Origin: JACVRU01 sp040905885 | GTDB lineage: Bacteria > Actinomycetota > Thermoleophilia > Gaiellales > Gaiellaceae | NCBI GenBank assembly: GCA_040905885.1 | Contig: JBBDQR010000155.1 | Coordinates: forward strand, 1 to 18,177 | Direction: 5' to 3' | Length of the DNA: 18,177 nt | Part shown: one piece after another, positions 6,939-14,337 of the stretch | How the letters are laid out: every line of letters starts with the position of its first letter | How positions within the stretch are numbered: position 1 is the stretch's first letter | Made by a program: the position numbers and the translations under genes | Notes under the pieces: generated by a model | The model's database searches: none | Told to the model about the DNA's origin: nothing | Seen by the model: the letters and a program-made list of their open reading frames with translations, nothing else

Positions 6939-8635
6939 CAGTCGCTCCCGAGCTCGACGCCCGGGTCGAGGAGCTCTGCGGCGACCTCTCCCGCATCCGC
7001 GCGCCGCGCGGGACCGACCTGAACGCCCGCTCCTGGCAGACCGAGGCGCCGCTGCGGATGCTCCTGAACAACCTCGACGCCGAGGTCGCCGAGCGTCCGG
7101 AGGAGCTTGTGGTCTACGGCGGGTCCGGAAAGGCGGCGCGCGACCACGCCAGCCTGCGCGCGCTCGTCCGCACGCTGCTGACGCTCGGCGAGGACGAGAC
7201 CCTCCTCGTCCAGAGCGGCAAGCCCGTCGGCGTGTTCAGGACGCACGCCGGCGCGCCGCGCGTCCTGATCGCCAACTCGCTGCTCGTGCCGCGCTGGGCG
7301 ACCTGGGAGGAGTTCCGGCGGCTCGAGGCGCTCGGGCTGACGATGTTCGGCCAGATGACCGCGGGGAGCTGGATCTACATCGGCACGCAGGGGATCCTCC
7401 AGGGCACGTACCAGACGTTCGCCGCCGCCGGGGAGAAGCACTTCGGCTCGCCCGATCTCGCGGGCCGGACGATCCTCACGGCCGGGCTCGGCGGGATGGG
7501 CGGAGCGCAGCCGCTCGCAGCGACGCTCGCGGGCGCCGCGATCCTCTGCGTCGAGGTCGACCCGCGCCGGATCGAGCGCCGGCTCGAGACGCGCTACCTC
7601 GACGAGGCGACCGAGTCGCTCGACGACGCGGTCTCGCGAGTTCGCGCGGCGGCGGCGGACGGTCGCGCCCTCTCCGTCGGGCTGCTCGCGAACGCGGCCG
7701 ACGCCGTCACTGCGCTCGTCCGGCGCGGCGAGCACTTCGACCTCGTCACCGACCAGACCGCGGCCCACGACCCGCTGAACGGCTACGTCCCCTCCGGCCT
7801 GAGCGTCGAGGAGGCCGACGCCCTCCGCTCGTCTGATCCGGACGAGTACCTGTCACGAGCCCGTGCCAGCATTGCAACACATGTGTCCGCACTCCTTGCG
7901 TACGCGGAGCGCGGCAGCTACGTCTTCGACTACGGGAACAACCTCAGAGGGGAGGCCTATGAGGCGGGCGTAGAGAAGGCGTTCTCATACCCGGGCTTCG
8001 TCCCGGCCTATATCCGACCGCTCTTCTGCCGCGGGATCGGCCCGTTCCGGTGGGCGGCGCTGTCGGGAGACCCGGCCGACATCGCCGCGATCGACGAGGC
8101 GCTGCGGGAGCTGTTCCCGGACGACGGGCTGCTCCAGCGCTGGCTCGAGCTCGCCCCGGAGCGGGTGGCGTTCCAGGGGCTGCCCGCCCGCATCTGCTGG
8201 CTGGGGCTCGGCGACCGCGCGAAGGCGGGGCTCGCGATCAACGAGCTCGTCGCCTCCGGCAAGGTGCAGGCCCCGGTCGTGATCGGGCGCGACCACCTGG
8301 ATTCGGGCTCGGTCGCCTCCCCGTACCGGGAGACCGAGGCGATGCGGGACGGCTCCGACGCGATCGCCGACTGGCCGATCCTCAACGCCCTGCTCAACGT
8401 CGCCGCGGGGGCGACGTGGGTCAGCGTGCACCACGGCGGCGGCGTGGGCATCGGCAACTCGATCCACGCCGGCATGGTCGTCGTCGCCGACGGCACCGCC
8501 GACGCCGCCGAGCGGCTCGAGCGGGTCCTGACCACGGACCCCGGCACGGGCGTGATGCGGCACCTGGACGCGGGCTACGACGAGGCGCGCCTCGCCGCGG
8601 CCGAGCACGGCCTCGCGCCGCCGATGGAGTCGTGA
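6935..8635 (+). CDS. hutU: Urocanate hydratase
   Basis: 566 residues. It hydrates urocanate to 4-imidazolone-5-propionate using tightly bound NAD+. The N-terminal GTDLNARSWQTEAPLRML, the dinucleotide-binding turn GLGGMGGAQP (about residues 185-195), the FCRGIGPFRW segment and ARICWLGLG are classic urocanase features. Cys421 in ARICWLG probably corresponds to the active-site Cys410 of the Pseudomonas enzyme, inferred from offset. The length is as usual (about 555-565). It overlaps hutH (ATGA) and hutI (GTGA). One oddity is the run of codons rare in the rest of the window (TCA, ATT, GCA, ACA, CAT, CTT, GTA, TAT) in the segment 7850-8015, although the protein itself looks uninterrupted. Confidence 0.97.
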   Translation: MTVAPELDARVEELCGDLSRIRAPRGTDLNARSWQTEAPLRMLLNNLDAEVAERPEELVVYGGSGKAARDHASLRALVRTLLTLGEDETLLVQSGKPVGVFRTHAGAPRVLIANSLLVPRWATWEEFRRLEALGLTMFGQMTAGSWIYIGTQGILQGTYQTFAAAGEKHFGSPDLAGRTILTAGLGGMGGAQPLAATLAGAAILCVEVDPRRIERRLETRYLDEATESLDDAVSRVRAAAADGRALSVGLLANAADAVTALVRRGEHFDLVTDQTAAHDPLNGYVPSGLSVEEADALRSSDPDEYLSRARASIATHVSALLAYAERGSYVFDYGNNLRGEAYEAGVEKAFSYPGFVPAYIRPLFCRGIGPFRWAALSGDPADIAAIDEALRELFPDDGLLQRWLELAPERVAFQGLPARICWLGLGDRAKAGLAINELVASGKVQAPVVIGRDHLDSGSVASPYRETEAMRDGSDAIADWPILNALLNVAAGATWVSVHHGGGVGIGNSIHAGMVVVADGTADAAERLERVLTTDPGTGVMRHLDAGYDEARLAAAEHGLAPPMES

Positions 8636-9858
8636 CGGCCGGCCGCCGGCTGCTCGTCCGCGACCTCGCCCAGCTCGTCAGCCCGGCAGGCGCCGGGGCG
8701 CCGCTGCGTGGCCGCGCCCTCGCGGACCTCGACCGGGTCGACGACGCGTTCCTGCTGATCGAGGACGGGTGGATCGCCGCGGTCGGCCGCATGAGCGAGC
8801 TGCCGCCGCTGGACGGGGACGTCGAGGAGCTCGACGGCCGCGGCCTCTGCGCGGTCCCGGGCCTCGTCGACTGCCACACGCATCCCGCGTTCGGCGGCGA
8901 CCGCGTCGAGGAGTTCTCGCTACGCGCCGCCGGAGCGTCCTACGAGGAGCTGCACGCGGCAGGCGGCGGGATCCTCTCCACCGTCCGGGCGACGCGCGCC
9001 GCGGGCGAGGAGGGGATCGCGGAGGCGGTCGAGCGGCATCGCGGCTGGATGCTGCGGCAGGGCACGACCACGTGGGAGGGCAAGTCCGGCTATGGGCTCG
9101 ACCGCGACACCGAGCTCGCGTCGCTGCGCGCGATCCGCGCGGCCGGGGGCGTGCCGACCTGGCTCGGGGCGCACTCGGTCCCGCCCGAGTTCGGCGACGC
9201 CGACGCGTACCTCGACTTCGCGCTCGCGGAGGTGCTGCCGGAGGCGGCGCGGACCGCCGAGGCCGCGGACGTGTTCCTCGAGCGGGGAGCCTTCGACGCG
9301 GCCCAGGCGCGCCGCTACCTCGAGGCCTGCCGGGAGGCCGGGCTCGCGCTCCGGCTCCACGGTGACCAGTTCACCGAGTCAGGTGCCGTCCCGCTCGCGG
9401 TCGAGCTGGGCGCCAGGTCGGTCGACCACCTCGAGGCGACCGGCGACGACGGCGTCCGGGCGCTGGCCACCAGCGACGTGACCGGTGTGCTGCTCCCGGC
9501 GAGCGCGCTCGTCCTGGGCCGGCCGATGCCGCCGGGGCGCGCCCTCGTCGACGCCGGCGCCGCGGTCGCGCTAGCCACCGACTTCAACCCGGGCAGCTCC
9601 TTCTGCGAGAGCCTGCCGCTCGTCTGCGCCCTCGCGGCGACGCAGCTCGGCCTCGCACCGGCGGAGGCCCTCGCGGCCTGCACGGTCAACGCGGCGCACG
9701 TGCTCGGCCGCGCGGACGAGGTCGGCCGCCTCGCTCCGGGCTACGCCGCCGACGTCGCCCTCCTCGACGCGCCGGACTGGCGCCACCTCGCCTACCACCT
9801 GGGCGGCGAGCTCGTCCACACGGTCATTGTCCGGGGCGAGCCGACCCGGCTAGGCTAG
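8632..9858 (+). CDS. hutI: Imidazolonepropionase
   Basis: 408 residues of the amidohydrolase superfamily. It hydrolyses imidazolonepropionate to N-formimino-L-glutamate. Metal ligands are visible as His82 and His84 in DCHTHPAFGG, the His of LHGDQF, the His of SVDHLEA and the Asp of ATDFNPGSS. GTTTWEGKSGYGLD is the family's substrate-loop motif. The GTG start at 8632 overlaps the hutU stop (GTGA) and gives the normal length (about 400-420). Longer in-frame extensions would run deep inside hutU. Its last codons contain a TAGGCT hexamer that seems to serve the next gene. Confidence 0.95.
   Translation: MTAGRRLLVRDLAQLVSPAGAGAPLRGRALADLDRVDDAFLLIEDGWIAAVGRMSELPPLDGDVEELDGRGLCAVPGLVDCHTHPAFGGDRVEEFSLRAAGASYEELHAAGGGILSTVRATRAAGEEGIAEAVERHRGWMLRQGTTTWEGKSGYGLDRDTELASLRAIRAAGGVPTWLGAHSVPPEFGDADAYLDFALAEVLPEAARTAEAADVFLERGAFDAAQARRYLEACREAGLALRLHGDQFTESGAVPLAVELGARSVDHLEATGDDGVRALATSDVTGVLLPASALVLGRPMPPGRALVDAGAAVALATDFNPGSSFCESLPLVCALAATQLGLAPAEALAACTVNAAHVLGRADEVGRLAPGYAADVALLDAPDWRHLAYHLGGELVHTVIVRGEPTRLG
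9851..9856 (+). promoter_or_regulatory. -10 box TAGGCT embedded in the hutI stop
   Basis: TAGGCT ends exactly 6 nt before the GTG at 9863 and runs into the hutI stop codon (TAG at 9856-9858). The same hexamer with the same gap occurs before mnmA and before the short ORF ahead of aspS. Confidence 0.5.
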
Positions 9859-9862
9859 CCCC

Positions 9863-10285
9863 GTGCCGACCAGGAAGCAGCGCCGGAAGCGGCAGAAGGA
9901 GCTCCGCCACGAGTGGGAGGAGGTCTACGTCGACGCCGAGGGCCGGGAGCTCGAGCCGGAGGAGGTCGAGGAGATCCTGCCCGCCAAGCCCACCAGGCCT
10001 GAGCGCAAGCCTGCCGGGCGGGGCCGACGGCAGCAGCCCCAAGGCCGGGCGGCGCGCGAGATTCAGCCGCCCTCGTGGCGGCGGGTGCTCAAGCGCGCGG
10101 CGATCTTCGCCCCGCTGATGTACGTCTTCCTCTACTTCGTGACGCGCAACGACCCCGAGATGGGCCCGCAGGAGCTCGTCGTCCAGACGGCGATGCTGCT
10201 GCTCATCTTCCTGCCGTTCAGCTACCTGATGGACAGCTTCACCTACCGGCTCTGGAAGAAGCGGCAGGCGAAGCTGAAGGGCTAG
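9863..10285 (+). CDS. Small two-helix membrane protein, function unknown
   Basis: 140 residues. The N-terminal half (1-75) is strongly charged, beginning with the basic stretch TRKQRRKRQK, then an acidic segment, then a Pro/Arg-rich linker. Two hydrophobic helices follow at about residues 81-95 (AAIFAPLMYVFLYFV) and 108-123 (VVQTAMLLLIFLPFSY), and the protein ends in a basic tail. The layout suggests an integral membrane protein with a cytoplasmic N-terminus. I do not recognise the family. Start GTG 9863 is supported by the -10 spacing. It follows hutI by 4 bp, but its own promoter argues that it need not be part of the histidine pathway. Its stop shares the CTAG palindrome with the convergent cupin gene. 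Confidence 0.75.
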   Translation: MPTRKQRRKRQKELRHEWEEVYVDAEGRELEPEEVEEILPAKPTRPERKPAGRGRRQQPQGRAAREIQPPSWRRVLKRAAIFAPLMYVFLYFVTRNDPEMGPQELVVQTAMLLLIFLPFSYLMDSFTYRLWKKRQAKLKG

Positions 10286-10623
10286 CCGGGCTGGTCCCCG
10301 CCGCGGTAGTGGCCTTCGCCCGGCCAGGGCGAGAGCAGCATCAGCAGCCGCGCCCCGTCCGGGCTCGAGATCACGCGCCGCTCGTCCGGCTCGAAGAAGG
10401 CGAGCGTGCCCGGCCCGGCCTCGACGGCGTCGTCCCCGGCGCCGAGGCGCGCGTGTCCCTCGAGGACGACCACGAAGGCGTGCTCCTTCACCTGGTGCTC
10501 GCCCAGCGCCTGGCCCGCGTCGAGCCGGATCATCACCGCCCGCCCCTCCTCGTCGGAGTGCAGGACGACGGGGTCGCGCGTCCCGTTCGGAGCCTCCATC
10601 TCGCTCAGGTTCCAGCTCCGCAT
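10282..10623 (-). CDS. Cupin-domain protein
   Basis: 113 residues forming one small beta-barrel cupin. Motif 1 is visible around LGEHQVKEHAFVVVLEGHARL (split: GEHQVKEH then VLEG), with His residues placed to bind a metal, and motif 2 is PGTLAFFEPDERRVISS. A single cupin without a fused DNA-binding domain gives no substrate; many are stress or detoxification proteins or small isomerases. It converges on the membrane-protein gene, the two stop codons overlapping in one CTAG, and is divergent from the MBL-fold gene, with 31 bp between starts. The minus-strand TACGAT at 10632-10637, 8 nt before the ATG, is the likely -10. Confidence 0.82.
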   Translation of the reverse strand: MRSWNLSEMEAPNGTRDPVVLHSDEEGRAVMIRLDAGQALGEHQVKEHAFVVVLEGHARLGAGDDAVEAGPGTLAFFEPDERRVISSPDGARLLMLLSPWPGEGHYRGGDQPG

Positions 10624-10631
10624 CGAGCGTG

Positions 10632-10637
10632 ATCGTA
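10632..10637 (-). promoter_or_regulatory. -10 box of the cupin gene
   Basis: TACGAT on the minus strand, 8 nt before the ATG at 10623. One base separates it from the opposing TAGGCT box. Confidence 0.4.
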
Positions 10638-10638
10638 C

Positions 10639-10644
10639 TAGGCT
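10639..10644 (+). promoter_or_regulatory. -10 box TAGGCT of the MBL-hisS unit
   Basis: TAGGCT ends 10 nt before the ATG at 10655. An AGGAG lies at 10646-10650, but with a start expected near 10651 it would not be in the transcript, so it may be coincidental. Confidence 0.4.
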
Positions 10645-10654
10645 CAGGAGCCCG

Positions 10655-11299
10655 ATGGATCTCGTCGTCGACCGCTACGAGCTGGGCCCGATCGGCACCA
10701 ACTGCTACGTCGTCCGGGCTCGCCGCGGCGCCGAGGAGTGCGTCGTCGTCGACCCGGGAGCGGACGCGGCGGCGGTGCGGCTCGAACTCGCCCGGCTGGG
10801 GACGCGCTGCGCGGCGATCCTCGTCACGCACACGCACTGGGATCACATCGGGGGCGTCGCCGACCTCGCTGAGGGGACGGGCGCGCCGGTGCACGTCTCC
10901 GAGACGGAGGCGCTCGTGCTCGAGCGCCCGGACGACTTCTACGCGGCGCTCGGCGTGCGGATCAGGCCGCACGTCCCCGAGGTGCGCCTCGAGGGCGACG
11001 AGTCGCTGGAGCTCGCCGGGATCGCCTTCGAGACCCTGTCCGTGCCCGGCCACTCGCCCGGCCACCTGGCGTTCCATGCCGACGGCTGCCTCTTCTCCGG
11101 AGACGTGCTCTTCGCAGGCGGCGTCGGCCGCGTCGACCTGCCCGGCGGGGACTGGGAGACGCTGCTCGGCTCGATCCGGACGCTCGCCGACCGCTTCCCT
11201 GCGGAGACGGTCGTCTACTCCGGCCACGGCCCGCCGACCACCCTCGGCGACGAGCTCGCCCGCAATCCCTTCCTGCTCGAGCTCCGCGCCGCCAAGTGA
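10655..11299 (+). CDS. MBL-fold metallo-hydrolase, glyoxalase II-like
   Basis: 214 residues. The beta-lactamase-fold metal motif THTHWDHIGG has His59, His61, Asp63 and His64. Further ligands are His of VPGHSPGH, Asp of FSGDVLF and His of YSGHGP. The N-terminal GPIGTNCYVV is typical of the YcbL/glyoxalase II-like branch, which lacks the long C-terminal domain of true glyoxalase II (about 250-260). Known relatives hydrolyse thioesters such as S-lactoylglutathione; actinobacteria use other thiols, so the substrate here is uncertain. The stop overlaps the hisS GTG (GTGA), a close pairing with hisS that is common in bacteria. Confidence 0.88.
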   Translation: MDLVVDRYELGPIGTNCYVVRARRGAEECVVVDPGADAAAVRLELARLGTRCAAILVTHTHWDHIGGVADLAEGTGAPVHVSETEALVLERPDDFYAALGVRIRPHVPEVRLEGDESLELAGIAFETLSVPGHSPGHLAFHADGCLFSGDVLFAGGVGRVDLPGGDWETLLGSIRTLADRFPAETVVYSGHGPPTTLGDELARNPFLLELRAAK

Positions 11300-12507
11300 G
11301 CCGCTTCGAGGCGCCCCGAGGGACGCACGACATCCTTCCCGCCGAGCAGCCGCTCTGGCGGCGGGTGACGGGGGAGATGGAGGCCGTCTGCGCCCTCTAC
11401 GGCTACCGGCGGATCGACACGCCGGCGATCGAGGACACGGACCTGATCATCCGGACCTCGGGAGCCGGCTCGGACGTCGTCCAGAAGGAGACCTACACGT
11501 TCGAGGACCGCGGCGGCCGCTCGCTGACCCTGCGCCCGGAGGGAACGGCGCCGATCTGCCGCGCGTACGTCGAGCACGGCCTGCACCGGGAGCCACAGCC
11601 GCAGAAGCTCTACACGATCGCGCCGATGTGGCGGTACGACCGGCCGCAGAAGGGCCGGTACCGCGAGCACTGGCAGCTCTCCGTCGAGGCGATCGGCTCG
11701 GACGACCCGGCGCTCGACGCGGAGCTGATCCAGCTCTACACCGAGCTGCTGCGCCGGCTCGGGATCACGGGCTACGAGCTCAAGCTCAACTCGATCGGCG
11801 ACCCCGTCTGCCGGCCCGCCTACGTGGAGCGCCTCTCCGCCTGGCTCGACGAGAACGAGGCGCGGCTCGACGACGAGGCGCGCGCGAAGCGCGCCACGGC
11901 GCCGTTGCGGGTCTTCGACGTCAAGAGCGAGCGCGTGCAGGAGGCGCTGCGGGACGCGCCCACGATCGGCGACTCGCTCTGCGAGCCGTGTCGCGAGCAC
12001 TTCGCCCGCGTGCGCGAGTTCCTCGACGCGTACGGGGTGGCCTACGAGCTGACGCCCACGCTCGTGCGGGGGCTCGACTACTACACGCGCACGACCTTCG
12101 AGTTCTACGAGGGCACGCAGATCCTCGGCGGGGGCCGCTACGACGGCCTGATCGAGGAGATCGGCGGCCCGCCGACGCCGGCGATCGGCATCGGCGCCGG
12201 CGTCGAGCGGCTGCTGCTGTCGGTCGGCGAGGGCGAGTCGCCCCAGCCGGGCGTCGACGTCTTCTTCGCCTTCGACGGCGACGTTGCCCGCGCCCCCGCG
12301 CTGGCCGTGATGGCCGAGCTCCGGCGCCGCGGTATCTCCACGGACACCGACTACGCGGGCCGCTCGCTCAAGGGCCAGCTCACGCAGGCCGGCCGGCTGA
12401 ACGCGCGCACGACGGTGGTCGTCGACGTCGAGGGGGCCCGCGTGCGCCACGCGGGCACGGAAGAACGGGTTTCGCTCGGCGAGCTCGTCGCTAGGCTCGC
12501 CGGATGA
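11296..12507 (+). CDS. hisS: Histidyl-tRNA synthetase
   Basis: 403 residues. It charges tRNA-His with histidine in the cytoplasm. Class II core motifs are present: APRGTHDILP at the N-terminus, EGTAPICRAYVEHG in motif 2, the two histidine-binding signatures LVRGLDYYTRTTFE and GGGRYDGLIEEIGG, then motif 3 GIGAGVERLLL. A roughly 90-residue anticodon-binding domain closes the protein. The GTG start at 11296 overlaps the MBL gene. The last codons (GCT AGG CTC) include the rare AGG and form a TAGGCT hexamer just ahead of the aspS region. The stop TGA (12505-12507) overlaps an ATG that opens a six-codon ORF. Confidence 0.96.
   Translation: MSRFEAPRGTHDILPAEQPLWRRVTGEMEAVCALYGYRRIDTPAIEDTDLIIRTSGAGSDVVQKETYTFEDRGGRSLTLRPEGTAPICRAYVEHGLHREPQPQKLYTIAPMWRYDRPQKGRYREHWQLSVEAIGSDDPALDAELIQLYTELLRRLGITGYELKLNSIGDPVCRPAYVERLSAWLDENEARLDDEARAKRATAPLRVFDVKSERVQEALRDAPTIGDSLCEPCREHFARVREFLDAYGVAYELTPTLVRGLDYYTRTTFEFYEGTQILGGGRYDGLIEEIGGPPTPAIGIGAGVERLLLSVGEGESPQPGVDVFFAFDGDVARAPALAVMAELRRRGISTDTDYAGRSLKGQLTQAGRLNARTTVVVDVEGARVRHAGTEERVSLGELVARLAG
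12492..12497 (+). promoter_or_regulatory. -10 box TAGGCT ahead of the short ORF and aspS
   Basis: TAGGCT inside the end of hisS, exactly 6 nt before the ATG at 12504. It would let aspS be transcribed separately from hisS, with a leaderless start at the six-codon ORF. Confidence 0.45.
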
Positions 12508-12524
12508 GCTTCACTGCGAAATGA
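12504..12524 (+). CDS. Six-codon ORF (MSFTAK) linking hisS and aspS
   Basis: ATG AGC TTC ACT GCG AAA TGA. Its ATG overlaps the hisS stop (ATGA 12504-12507) and its TGA overlaps the aspS ATG (ATGA 12521-12524), giving a perfect double overlap. A TAGGCT box ends 6 nt before it. The peptide has no Asp codon, so a classical attenuation leader is unlikely. A role in loading ribosomes onto aspS by termination-reinitiation is an inference. It may also be chance. Confidence 0.35.
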   Translation: MSFTAK

Positions 12525-14260
12525 GCTGGCGGGACTCGCTCTGCGGCGAGATCCGGGCCGACGACGTCGGCAGGACGGTCACGGTCGCCGGCTGGGCGGA
12601 CACCCGGCGCGACCACGGCGGCCTCGTCTTCGTCGACCTCCGCGACCACACCGGCCTGCTCCAGCTCGTCGTCAACCCCGAGCTCGGCGGCGAGGCCGCG
12701 GCGACCGCCCACCAGGTGCGCAACGAGTTCGTGCTCCAGGCGCGCGGCGAGGTCGTCCGCCGCGCCGAGGAGAACGTCAACCCGTCCCTGCCGACGGGCG
12801 AGGTCGAGCTGCAGGTGCAGGAGCTGGCGATCCTCTCCCGCTGCGAGCCGCTCCCCTTCCAGCTCGACGACGAGAACGTCGAGGAGACGCTGCGGCTCCG
12901 CTACCGCTGGCTCGACCTCCGGCGCCCCCAGATGCAGCGCAACCTGCGCATCTCCGCTACCGCGATCTCGGCCATCCGGCGCAAGATGGAGGAGCTCGGC
13001 TTCCTCGACGTCTGGACGCCCAGCCTCGGCAAGGGCACGCCCGAGGGCGCGCGGGACTTCCTCGTGCCCGTCCGCCTCCAGCCGGGCAAGTTCTTCGCGC
13101 TCGCCCAGTCGCCCCAGGTCTACAAGCAGCTGAGCGTGATCGGCGGCTTCGACCGCTACTACCAGATCGCCACCTGCTGGCGGGACGAGGACCTGCGCGC
13201 CGACCGGCAGTTCGAGTTCCGGCAGCTCGACGTCGAGATCGCCTTCGCCGAGCGCGAGGACGTCCTCGACGTGCTCGAGCAGGCCGTCGTGGCCGCCTTC
13301 GAGGCCGTCGGCCGGACGCCGCCGGAGCGGCCGTTCCCGCGCATGACGTGGCACGAGGCGATGGCGCGCTACGGCTCCGACAAGCCGGACCTCCGCTTCG
13401 AGCTCGAGATCCAGGACGCGACGGAGGTCACCCGCGGCTCCGAGTTCGGCGTGTTCGCCGGCGCCGACTGCGTGCGCTTCCTCACCGTGCCCCAGGCCTT
13501 CTCCCGGGCGGAGCTCGCGCGGCTCGAGGAGGTGGCGAAGGAGTGGGGGGCCAAGGGCCTCGCCTACCTCGTCCACGGCGAAGAGGGGGAGGTGCGGTCG
13601 CCGATCGCGAAGTTCCTCTCCGAGGGCGAGCTCGCCGCCTTCCGGGCCGATCCGTCCTCGACCGTGCTCTTCGCCGCCGACACCGAGCAGACCGTCTCGC
13701 GGGTGCTCGGCGGCCTCCGCGCGCACCTCGGCCGCGAGCTCGAGCTGGCGGACCCGAGCCGCGACGCGCTCCTGTGGGTGATCGACTTCCCCCTCTTCGA
13801 GTGGAGCGAGGAGGACGAGCGGTGGACGTTCTCGCATCACATGTTCACCGGGATCAGGCCCGGCGACGAAGAGCTGATCGAGACGGATCCGGGCGCCGCG
13901 ATCAGCCAGGCCTACGACCTCGTCTGGAACGGCTGGGAGCTCGGGTCGGGCTCGATCAGGATCCACGACCAGGGGGTGCAGGCCCGCGTCTTCCGCGCGC
14001 TGGGGCTCACAGACGAGGAGGCGCGGGAGAAGTTCGGCTTCCTGCTGGAGGCGCTGCGCATGGGCGCGCCCCCGCACGGGGGCTTCGCGATGGGGATCGA
14101 GCGGTTCGTGGCCCTGCTCGCGGGCGAGCCGAACATCCGCGAGATCGTCCCCTTCCCGAAGGTCTCGAGCGGGTCCGACCCGCTCACCGGCGCCCCCACG
14201 GCGATGCCCGACGAGGTGCTGCGGGAGCTCGGGATCAAGGCGATCGTGCAGCCCGACTGA
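12521..14260 (+). CDS. aspS: Aspartyl-tRNA synthetase, bacterial type
   Basis: 579 residues, normal for the bacterial enzyme. It has an N-terminal OB-fold anticodon domain (1-105), a class II core with AQSPQVYKQL and motif 2 RDEDLRADRQFEFRQLD, a GAD insertion (about 290-420), and motif 3 GGFAMGIERFVALLAG. His32 in RRDHGG is the residue found in non-discriminating enzymes that also charge tRNA-Asn, where discriminating ones have Leu. The second diagnostic position (Gly83 in Pseudomonas) is Glu here, so the class is not settled. No Shine-Dalgarno sequence precedes the ATG, which overlaps the MSFTAK stop. No gatCAB genes are in the window. Confidence 0.96.
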   Translation: MSWRDSLCGEIRADDVGRTVTVAGWADTRRDHGGLVFVDLRDHTGLLQLVVNPELGGEAAATAHQVRNEFVLQARGEVVRRAEENVNPSLPTGEVELQVQELAILSRCEPLPFQLDDENVEETLRLRYRWLDLRRPQMQRNLRISATAISAIRRKMEELGFLDVWTPSLGKGTPEGARDFLVPVRLQPGKFFALAQSPQVYKQLSVIGGFDRYYQIATCWRDEDLRADRQFEFRQLDVEIAFAEREDVLDVLEQAVVAAFEAVGRTPPERPFPRMTWHEAMARYGSDKPDLRFELEIQDATEVTRGSEFGVFAGADCVRFLTVPQAFSRAELARLEEVAKEWGAKGLAYLVHGEEGEVRSPIAKFLSEGELAAFRADPSSTVLFAADTEQTVSRVLGGLRAHLGRELELADPSRDALLWVIDFPLFEWSEEDERWTFSHHMFTGIRPGDEELIETDPGAAISQAYDLVWNGWELGSGSIRIHDQGVQARVFRALGLTDEEAREKFGFLLEALRMGAPPHGGFAMGIERFVALLAGEPNIREIVPFPKVSSGSDPLTGAPTAMPDEVLRELGIKAIVQPD

Positions 14261-14264
14261 AGCG

Positions 14265-14310
14265 CGGCGGCAATCAGGCCGATACAAACGTCATACTTCG
14301 GTAGCCGCCG
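14265..14310 (+). repeat. Inverted repeat downstream of aspS
   Basis: CGGCGGC (14265-14271) and GCCGCCG (14304-14310) can pair over a 32-nt loop. There is no T-run, so it is a weak terminator at best. It encloses the AT-richer candidate promoter of the next gene. Confidence 0.25.
14292..14297 (+). promoter_or_regulatory. Candidate -10 of the coiled-coil/RlpA operon
   Basis: CATACT in the only AT-rich part of the 77-bp gap after aspS. It predicts a leader of roughly 35 nt that carries a Shine-Dalgarno sequence. No clear -35 seen. Confidence 0.3.
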
Positions 14311-14322
14311 ATTCACCCGAAA

Positions 14323-14329
14323 GAGAGGA
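14323..14329 (+). promoter_or_regulatory. Shine-Dalgarno sequence of the coiled-coil gene
   Basis: GAGAGGA with about 8-9 nt to the ATG at 14338. This is the clearest ribosome binding site in the window and stands out because most other first genes lack one. Confidence 0.6.
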
Positions 14330-14337
14330 ACGTCCAC

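Noticed and set aside
12504..12524. MSFTAK as an aspartate attenuator leader peptide
   Set aside because: It has no Asp codon and no terminator/antiterminator pair follows before aspS.
12491..14287. 598-codon open frame antisense to aspS
   Set aside because: Same reason: low-complexity charged translation opposite a complete synthetase.
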